Source: Paracraurococcus sp042666655
GTDB taxonomy: Bacteria > Pseudomonadota > Alphaproteobacteria > Acetobacterales > Acetobacteraceae
Direction of reading: 5' to 3'
Assembly: GCF_042666655.1 (NCBI RefSeq)
Contig: NZ_JBHTDE010000012.1
Coordinates: 1-64,000 of the forward strand
DNA length: 64,000 bases
The notes under the pieces were generated by a model. The model had not been told where the DNA came from, ran no database searches, and saw only the letters and a program-made list of their open reading frames with translations. The position numbers and the translations under genes are program-made. Shown here piece by piece: positions 58,509-64,000 of this stretch (position 1 is its first letter; every line of letters begins with the position of its first letter).

Positions 58509-59204
58509 ATGGCGCGCAGCCACATCGCGGATGCGGCGAAGGTCGTCCCGCTCGCCGCCGCGGTCACCACCCTGGCCGAGACGATCCGCGTCGCCCTGGC
58601 CGAGGAGATCATCGCCGGCCGCCTCGCCCCCGGCACCGAGATCGACGAGCAGCAGGCCGCCGAACGCTTCGGCGCCTCCCGCACCCCGCTGCGCGAGGCG
58701 CTGCGCGAACTGGCGGCCGCCGGCCTCGTCACCATCGAGCCCCGGCGCGGCGTGCGCGTCGCCGCGCTGACGCTGGAGCGCCTGGGCGAGATGTTCGAGG
58801 TGATGGCGGAGACCGAGGCGATGTGCGCCCGGCTCGCCACCCACCGCATGACCGCGCCGGAGCGCTTCGCCCTGCAGGCGCTGCACGAAGCCTCCGCCGC
58901 CACGGTCGGCGCCGGCGATGTCGGCGCCTATGATGCGCTGAACCGGGAATTCCACTCGGCGCTCTACCGCTGCACCCATAACGGCTTCCTTGCCGAGCAC
59001 GCCCAGGCGCTGCGGCTGCGGCTGGCGCCCTTCCGCCGGGCGCAGCTCGACGGCACCGACCGGCTGCGGCGCTCCTTCGCCGAGCACGCGGCGGTGCTGC
59101 GCGAGGTGCTGCGCGGCGATGGCGAGGAGGCCGGGCGGCAGATGCGGGCCCATATGCTGACCGCGGGGGCGAGCCTGGCCAGCACGATGCGCGGGCCCGG
59201 ATAG
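58509..59204 (+). CDS. GntR-family regulator (FadR subfamily, MatR-like)
   Basis: 231 residues. The winged-helix domain is LAETIRVALAEEIIAGRLAPGTEIDEQQAAERFGASRTPLREALREL and continues VTIEPRRGVRVA. The all-helical FCD effector domain has FEVMAETEAMCARLA, NREFHSALYRCTHN and SFAEHAAVLREVLRGD with its metal/ligand-binding Asp-His residues. Being divergent from the decarboxylase operon, it most likely controls malonate use, as MatR does. ATG 58509 was chosen because it begins the family N-terminus; an upstream in-frame start at 58422 would cross the promoter. Confidence 0.92.
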   Translation: MARSHIADAAKVVPLAAAVTTLAETIRVALAEEIIAGRLAPGTEIDEQQAAERFGASRTPLREALRELAAAGLVTIEPRRGVRVAALTLERLGEMFEVMAETEAMCARLATHRMTAPERFALQALHEASAATVGAGDVGAYDALNREFHSALYRCTHNGFLAEHAQALRLRLAPFRRAQLDGTDRLRRSFAEHAAVLREVLRGDGEEAGRQMRAHMLTAGASLASTMRGPG

Positions 59205-59279
59205 GCTTGCCGCCCTGCCCGCCCGCGATCATCTTGCGGCCAGCCATACCGCCAGTTTCCGTTTCGGGAGGAACCCCCA

Positions 59280-60791
59280 ATGCTCGACCGGCCGCATCCC
59301 ACCCCCGCCGATCCCTGCCTCGATCCCTTCGCGCTGGCCAAGGCGCTGTCGGGCGTCCATTTCATCGGCGGCGGCTACGTCCCTGGCCGCAACGGCCAGA
59401 GCTTCGCCGTGGTGAACCCGGCGACCGGGATTGAGGTGGCCCGCGCCGCCGAGGGCGATGCCGCCGACGTCGATGTGGCGGTGCAGGTGGCGTCGCGCGC
59501 GCAGAAGGACTGGGCGAAGGTCCCGGCCCGCAAGCGCGGCGCCATGGTGCATGCCTGCGCCGCCCTGCTGAAGGAGCACCAGGAGGAGCTGGCGCGGCTC
59601 ATCGCGCTCGAGACCGGCAAGGCGCTGCGCACCGAATCGCGGGTCGAGGCCGGCGTCGTCGCCGACGTCTTCGAATTCTTCGGCGGCCTGGGCTCGGAGC
59701 TGAAGGGCGAGAGCGTGCCCTTCGCGCCCAACGTGCTGTCGGTGACGGTGCGCGAGCCGCTCGGCGTGGTCGGCGCCATCATCCCCTGGAACGTGCCGAT
59801 GCTGCTGATGGCGCTGAAGGTGGCGCCGGCGCTGGTGGCGGGCAACACCGTGGTGGTGAAGTCGGCCGAGGAGGCGCCGCTCGCGGTGCTGCGCATCTGC
59901 GAGCTGATGAACCGCATCCTGCCGCCGGGATGCTTCAACATGCTGTCCGGCTTCGGGCCGGAATGCGGCGCGCCGCTGGTGGACCACCCGAAGGTCCGCA
60001 AGGTCACCTTCACCGGCTCGGTCGAGACCGGCAAGATCGTCGCGCGTGCCGCGGCGAACAAGCTGATCCCGGTGACGCTCGAGCTCGGCGGCAAGTCGCC
60101 GATGATCGTCTTCGCCGATTGCGACTTCGACAAGACCGTCTCCGGCGCGCTGACCTCGATGCGGTTCACCCGCCAGGGGCAGAGCTGCACCGCGGCATCC
60201 CGCATCTACGTGGAACGGCCGATCTTCGACCGGTTCGTCAGCGCCATGAAGGACGCGGTGAACCGGATGGTCATGGGCGATCCGCTGGACGAGAAGACCG
60301 ATATCGGCACCATCGTCTCGGAAGGCCAGCTGGAGAAGGTGCGCGGCTTCATCGAGGAAGGCACGCGCACGGCGGGTGCAACGGCGCATGTCTGCAGCGC
60401 GATGCCGACCGACCCGGCGCTGAGGAAGGGGCTCTTCATCCAGCCGGTCATCTTCACCGGGCTCGGCGCCGACAGCCGGCTGGTGCGGGAGGAGATCTTC
60501 GGCCCGGTCACCGTCATGGCGCCCTTCGACGACCCGGAAGCGGTGCTCGCCGAGGCCAACGACAGCGAATACGGCCTGGCGGCCAGCTTGTGGACCAACA
60601 ACCTGAAGGTCGGGCTCGACCTGGCGCACCGGCTGGAGGCCGGGCTGGTGCAGATCAACCAGAACCTCGTGGTCCAGGCCAACCTGTCCTATGGCGGCGT
60701 GAAGTCGTCCGGCCTGGGCAAGGAAGCCAGCCTCGAGGCGATGCTGGAACACTTCACCCACAAGAAGACGATCATGGTGAACATGGGCTGA
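59280..60791 (+). CDS. Aldehyde dehydrogenase family protein
   Basis: 503 residues. NAD(P)-dependent oxidation of an aldehyde to an acid. Features are GAIIPWNVPMLLMALKVAPALVAGN (with the structural WNVP), FTGSVETGKIVARAA, LELGGKSPMIVFADCD, the catalytic Cys in QGQSCTAASRIYV and EEIFGPVTVMAPFD. The substrate is unknown. A GGGAGG site lies seven bases before the ATG, 75 bases after the GntR gene, so the two may share a transcript. Its stop overlaps the next gene (TGATG). Confidence 0.93.
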   Translation: MLDRPHPTPADPCLDPFALAKALSGVHFIGGGYVPGRNGQSFAVVNPATGIEVARAAEGDAADVDVAVQVASRAQKDWAKVPARKRGAMVHACAALLKEHQEELARLIALETGKALRTESRVEAGVVADVFEFFGGLGSELKGESVPFAPNVLSVTVREPLGVVGAIIPWNVPMLLMALKVAPALVAGNTVVVKSAEEAPLAVLRICELMNRILPPGCFNMLSGFGPECGAPLVDHPKVRKVTFTGSVETGKIVARAAANKLIPVTLELGGKSPMIVFADCDFDKTVSGALTSMRFTRQGQSCTAASRIYVERPIFDRFVSAMKDAVNRMVMGDPLDEKTDIGTIVSEGQLEKVRGFIEEGTRTAGATAHVCSAMPTDPALRKGLFIQPVIFTGLGADSRLVREEIFGPVTVMAPFDDPEAVLAEANDSEYGLAASLWTNNLKVGLDLAHRLEAGLVQINQNLVVQANLSYGGVKSSGLGKEASLEAMLEHFTHKKTIMVNMG

Positions 60792-61075
60792 TGCGGGCTG
60801 CGCTGGCCCTGGCGGTCGTCCTCGGGACGGCCGCCGCGGCCTGGGCGCAGCCGGCCAGCCTGCCCGGCACCGGCGGCTGCGCGGCGCACCAGGCCGCCTT
60901 CCCCGCCTTGGCCGGGCTGACCGAGGCCGAGGCGGTCACGGCGATCGAGGCGATGCCCGGCATCCGTACCCTCCGCGTCGCCGGGAGGGCCGCTCCCATG
61001 ACGCGCGACTACCGGCCGGAACGGGCGACGCTGCTGCTGCGCGACGGACGCGTCGAGAAGGTCGTCTGCGGGTAG
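60791..61075 (+). CDS. Exported peptidase inhibitor I78-like protein
   Basis: 94 residues. Signal peptide MRAALALAVVLGTAAAAWAQ. The mature part has GGCAAHQAAF and the I78-type ending RAAPMTRDYRPERATLLLRDGRVEKVVCG, with a Cys pair that may form a disulfide. The I78 family (elastase-inhibitor-like) has a compact 'DYRP.R....D..G.I..v.CG' motif that fits well. Its start overlaps the aldehyde dehydrogenase stop by one base. Inhibition itself is not shown. Confidence 0.72.
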   Translation: MRAALALAVVLGTAAAAWAQPASLPGTGGCAAHQAAFPALAGLTEAEAVTAIEAMPGIRTLRVAGRAAPMTRDYRPERATLLLRDGRVEKVVCG

Positions 61076-61082
61076 CCGCCCG

Positions 61083-61100
61083 CCCCCCCCCCCGCCCCCC
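61083..61100. repeat. Poly-C tract (11 C, G, 6 C)
   Basis: Eleven consecutive C (61083-61093), one G and six more C follow the I78 gene stop. Just after it, TGCCGTG (61103-61109) pairs with CACGGCA (61123-61129). Such a tract is prone to slippage and to sequencing error; it is not inside a gene. Confidence 0.85.
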
Positions 61101-61176
61101 TGTGCCGTGTTGTGTCGCGCCGCACGGCAAGCGTCCGTCGCATGCGTCATCCTGCCCGGGTCAGGAGGATGCAGCG

Positions 61177-61353
61177 ATGACGACCATGCAGCCCGTGCCG
61201 CGGCACCTGTCAAAGAGCGATGCGGCCCTCGCGCTGCTGCTGCTGCTCGGCAACCTCGTCTTCTTCGGCTGCGTGGCCAGCCGCCACCTCGGCGGGACGG
61301 CGGATCTTCCGGTCCCCACCACCCCGTCCCGGATCACCGTGCTGGGGCCGTGA
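61177..61353 (+). CDS. Small single-helix membrane protein
   Basis: 58 residues: a polar N-terminus (TTMQPVPRHLSKSD), one hydrophobic helix (AALALLLLLGNLVFFGCVA) and a short tail (SRHLGGTADLPVPTTPSRITVLGP). It is preceded by AGGAGG eight bases before the ATG. No family is recognised. It resembles the small protein encoded at 61598 in size and layout, but not in sequence. Confidence 0.5.
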   Translation: MTTMQPVPRHLSKSDAALALLLLLGNLVFFGCVASRHLGGTADLPVPTTPSRITVLGP

Positions 61354-61597
61354 TCCCAAGGGTCGTCCTGCAGACCTTCGGCATGCCCTGCCGGTCCGTC
61401 CGCTCGGCGGCCTGGGGGTCGTCGCCACCCCGCAGCATATGGCCGCAACGGACCCGACCCGCTGGTCCCCCGGCCAATGCCGAGGCTGACCTGGAGGCGT
61501 TCCGGAAGCGGAATGTATCGCATCCAACCATTTGTCTGTGCCGTATCGCACAGACGGGTGCGCCGGATGCGGCGACCCTGCCGCAAGGAGGCCCCGC

Positions 61598-61759
61598 ATG
61601 ATCCCAGTTTCCCCCCGCGGCCGTCCTGTCAGGACGGTGCTGCTCGTGGCCATCGCCGTCGGCTTCTGGCTCTTCGCCGTCGACGCCTATATCCTGCCGC
61701 TGCCGGACCGCGTCGCCTCGGCGGACCAGTCGGAACGGATAGCCTGGGCGGAGGATTGA
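61598..61759 (+). CDS. Small single-helix membrane protein
   Basis: 53 residues with a basic N-terminus (IPVSPRGRPVR), one hydrophobic helix (TVLLVAIAVGFWLFAVDAYIL) and an acidic tail (DRVASADQSERIAWAED). AAGGAGG lies six bases before the ATG. No family is recognised. The 244 bases between this gene and the preceding small protein hold no feature I can support. Confidence 0.5.
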   Translation: MIPVSPRGRPVRTVLLVAIAVGFWLFAVDAYILPLPDRVASADQSERIAWAED

Positions 61760-61795
61760 CCCCGGGCCGATCCACCGGCAGGCCCGCCTGCCGCG

Positions 61796-62845
61796 TCAGA
61801 TCAGGAAGACGCCCTTGCCGGTGTTCTGCTGGTCGAACAGCTTGTAGGCCTCCTCCGCCTGGTCGAGCTTCCAGGTCTCGGTGAAGAGGTCGTCCACCTT
61901 GATGCCGCGGTCGACGATGAACTGCGCGCACTCCTCCTGCCCCACGGAGGAGAAGGTCCAGGAGCCGATGACGGTCGCCTGCCGCCGCAGCATGTCCGGC
62001 GAGACGTCGATCGTCACCTCGCCGCCCTCGCCGACGAAGCAGCAGGTGCCCCAGACCTTCAGCGACCGGATCGCCTGGATCCGTGCCTGCGGCGAGGAGG
62101 AGGTGTCGAGCGTGAGGTCCGCCCCCAGCCCGTGGGTCAGCTCGCGGATCGCCTCCACCGGGTCGACATTGGAGGGGTTGATGGTCTCGGCCGCGCCGAA
62201 TTCCTTGGCCCGCTGCAGCCGCTGCGGCGAGATGTCGAGCGCGATGACCCGCGCGCCCATCGCGGTGGCCAGCTGCGTGGCGGACAGGCCCACCGGCCCC
62301 TGGCCGAAGATGGCGATGGTGTCGTTGCCGGAGATGTTCATCCGCCGCAGCGCGCCCCAGGCCGTGCCGGTGCCGCAGGAGATGGCCGCACCCGCCTGGA
62401 AGGTCAGCGCCTCGTGCAGCGGGATGAGGGTATTGGCCGGGACGCACATGTACTGCGCATGGCCGCCATGGGCGTTGTTGCCGTACACCTTCACGCTGGT
62501 CTTCTGGCAGAGCTGCTGCCAGCCGGTGCGGCAATGGCCGCAGGTGGTGCAGCCCTGGTAGTGGTGCACCATCACCCGGGCGCCCTCCTTGGCCAGCCGG
62601 GGATCGACGCCGGGGCCGATCGCCGCGACCACGCCGCAGGGCTCGTGCCCGGCGATGGTCGGGCCCTCCGGCGTCGCCAGCCCGTTGTTCTGCCGCACGC
62701 CGCGCTGCCGGCGGTACTGCTTGAGGTCGCTGCCGCACATGCCGGAGGCCTTCATCTCGAGCACCACCTCGCCGAAGCCCGGCGTGGGGTCGGGGAAGGA
62801 GATGAGCTCCAGCTCCCGGTCACCGGTGAAACAGACACCGCGCAT
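61796..62845 (-). CDS. Zinc-dependent alcohol dehydrogenase family protein
   Basis: 349-residue medium-chain dehydrogenase. The catalytic zinc region is GMCGSDLKQYRR and GHEPCGVVAAIG. The structural zinc site holds four cysteines in GCTTCGHCRTGWQQLC, and the NAD-binding motif is IFGQGPVGLSATQLA. The closest types are threonine/sorbitol/alcohol dehydrogenases acting on secondary alcohols or polyols; the substrate is unknown. It is convergent with the small membrane protein gene (gap 36 bases). Confidence 0.92.
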   Translation of the reverse strand: MRGVCFTGDRELELISFPDPTPGFGEVVLEMKASGMCGSDLKQYRRQRGVRQNNGLATPEGPTIAGHEPCGVVAAIGPGVDPRLAKEGARVMVHHYQGCTTCGHCRTGWQQLCQKTSVKVYGNNAHGGHAQYMCVPANTLIPLHEALTFQAGAAISCGTGTAWGALRRMNISGNDTIAIFGQGPVGLSATQLATAMGARVIALDISPQRLQRAKEFGAAETINPSNVDPVEAIRELTHGLGADLTLDTSSSPQARIQAIRSLKVWGTCCFVGEGGEVTIDVSPDMLRRQATVIGSWTFSSVGQEECAQFIVDRGIKVDDLFTETWKLDQAEEAYKLFDQQNTGKGVFLI

Positions 62846-63098
62846 TGGCTTCCTCCATCCCTTGGTTGTTGCGGGGGATGCTAGCCCGCACCCGGCCGGG
62901 TTGGGAACACTCCGGCTGGCCAGCGCGGCATCACCGCTCGAGCGCGGGCAGCCGCACCGCAGAGACACCGGCCGCATCGACGACGCCGTCCTGCGGAGTC
63001 CGCAGCGGCGGCTGCGGCGGCGGGCAGCATCGGCCGGCGGGCCTCGTGCCCGGCTCGGGCCCACCGCATGGACGCGGGCGGGCGGCCTGGGCTAGACC

Positions 63099-64000
63099 AT
63101 GGAGACCGGCGCGCGGCGAGGCCCCGGATGCTCAGGGGTCCCCGATGGTCGCATCCGTGCATGGTCCCGAGGCGATGCTGCCGGCCAGGCCGGCGCCCTC
63201 CCGCTGACCCCGCGCCGTCGCCTCGGGCGCTGGCTGCGACGCGGCCTGCTCATCCTCCTGGCCGTGGCGCTCGTCCCGGCGGCGCTGCTGGCCGGGCTGG
63301 TCTGGTGGACCGTCCCGGCACGCGACGCTACCCTGCGGCTGCCCGGCCTCGCCGCCCGCGTCACCGTCACCCTCGACGACCACGCCATCCCCCGCATCGC
63401 CGCCCGAACCGAAGCCGATGCCGCCATGGCGCTCGGTTGGCTGCATGCGCGCGACCGGCTCTTCGCCATGGAGCTGATGCGCCGCGGCGCCGCGGGGCGG
63501 CTTTCGGAAATCACCGGCCCGGCGACGCTGCGGGCCGACCGCTTCGTGCGGACGCTGGGCCTGGCGCAGCGCGCGGCGGCGGATGTCGCCGCCCTGCCGG
63601 TCGATGCCCAGGCGCTGCTGAAGGCCTATGCCGCCGGGGTGAATGCCTGGATCGCCGCGCATGGCCGCTTCGCCGCCCCGGAATTCCTCCTGCTCGGGGC
63701 GCCGGAGCCCTGGCAGCCGGAACACAGCCTGCTCTGGGCCAAGGTCATGGGCATCTGGCTGTCCGGCAATTGGCGGGCCGAGCTCGACCGCGCCCGGCTG
63801 GCGGCGATCCTGCCGGAGGCGCGGCAGCGGGAGCTCTGGCCGGAGGATGCCACCGCCGGCCGGCCCGACCTGGCGGGGCTGGACCTCGGCCGCCTCGCCG
63901 CCGCGCTGCCGCGCTTCCCCGAGCCAGGCACCCTGCCCGGCTCCGCCAGCAATGCCTGGGCGGTCGCGGCCTCCCGCTCCGCCTCCGGCGCGCCGCTCCT
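63099..64000 (+). CDS. Penicillin acylase (N-terminal nucleophile) family protein, cut by window edge
   Basis: The visible first 300 residues include a basic N-terminus, a membrane-anchor/signal helix (LLILLAVALVPAALLAGLVWW, about 50-72) and the alpha-chain region of the penicillin acylase/AHL acylase family (DDHAIPRIAARTEADAAMALGWLHARDRLFAMELMRRGAAGRLSE over about 92-136). The processing site lies at GSASNAWAVAAS, where Ser284 followed by Asn285 would be the N-terminal nucleophile of the beta chain. The sequence stops 16 residues later. A role in beta-lactam or acyl-homoserine-lactone cleavage is possible but not decided by this part. Confidence 0.88.
   Translation, partial: METGARRGPGCSGVPDGRIRAWSRGDAAGQAGALPLTPRRRLGRWLRRGLLILLAVALVPAALLAGLVWWTVPARDATLRLPGLAARVTVTLDDHAIPRIAARTEADAAMALGWLHARDRLFAMELMRRGAAGRLSEITGPATLRADRFVRTLGLAQRAAADVAALPVDAQALLKAYAAGVNAWIAAHGRFAAPEFLLLGAPEPWQPEHSLLWAKVMGIWLSGNWRAELDRARLAAILPEARQRELWPEDATAGRPDLAGLDLGRLAAALPRFPEPGTLPGSASNAWAVAASRSASGAPL

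Overview
The window is a high-GC, gene-dense bacterial chromosome segment. Several things point to an alphaproteobacterium of the Rhodospirillales/Acetobacteraceae type, Roseomonas-like: the GC-rich codon use, the gene orders rpiB-glyA-nrdR...ribD-ribE-ribB-ribH-nusB-thiL and rpmF-plsX-fabH...ihfA-merR, a CBP3-type cytochrome bc1 chaperone next to a YceD protein, two orphan tripartite-tricarboxylate-transporter substrate-binding proteins, and a malonate (mat) locus. The assignment is inferred from gene content, not from a marker comparison. No rRNA or tRNA gene, CRISPR array, prophage or transposase was recognised.

Layout. 0-5.5 kb: a gene end, pyrophosphatase, a DUF445 membrane protein, a vapBC-like toxin-antitoxin pair whose toxin lacks a normal start codon, a flavin monooxygenase and a TTT substrate-binding protein. 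5.6-19.7 kb: two small membrane proteins, L-lactate permease, a four-EF-hand secreted protein, an SPFH/NfeD pair, SDR and MaoC enzymes, an orphan histidine kinase, HldE, a stand-alone elongation factor G and a chemoreceptor. 19.8-24.1 kb: WrbA, 5-hydroxyisourate hydrolase divergent from an allantoate-amidohydrolase-type hydrolase (purine/ureide breakdown), small membrane proteins, an esterase and a RidA protein. 24.2-29.2 kb: an AtzH-like, amidase (AtzE-like), AtzG-like and solute-binding gene set with folE in the middle and two tandem-repeat arrays. 29.3-48.6 kb: two conserved core operons read leftward (nucleotide/riboflavin/thiamin genes, then L32/lipid/IHF genes), each broken by a pair of accessory genes. 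48.7-53.2 kb: acyltransferase, metY-hemB, SDR. 53.3-60.8 kb: malonate locus (GntR regulator, malonyl-CoA decarboxylase, MatC-type carrier, CaiB/BaiF CoA-transferase, hydrolase, aldehyde dehydrogenase). 60.8-64 kb: an I78-type inhibitor, two tiny membrane proteins, a zinc alcohol dehydrogenase and the first part of a penicillin-acylase family protein.

The most unusual structure is an interspersed, non-coding repeat of about 140-155 bp, present five times (4378, 11158, 15496, 24795, 53174). It has inverted-repeat ends and up to three hairpins, and every copy sits within about 20 bases of a stop codon. It looks like a mobile 3'-end or terminator-like element. Other points of interest are a RibB protein whose RibA half has lost its zinc cysteines, a FIST sensor plus GGDEF/EAL enzyme placed inside the plsX-fabH/ihfA-merR cluster, a malonate locus in which a CoA-transferase stands where a malonyl-CoA synthetase is usual, and two genes that appear to start with CTG.
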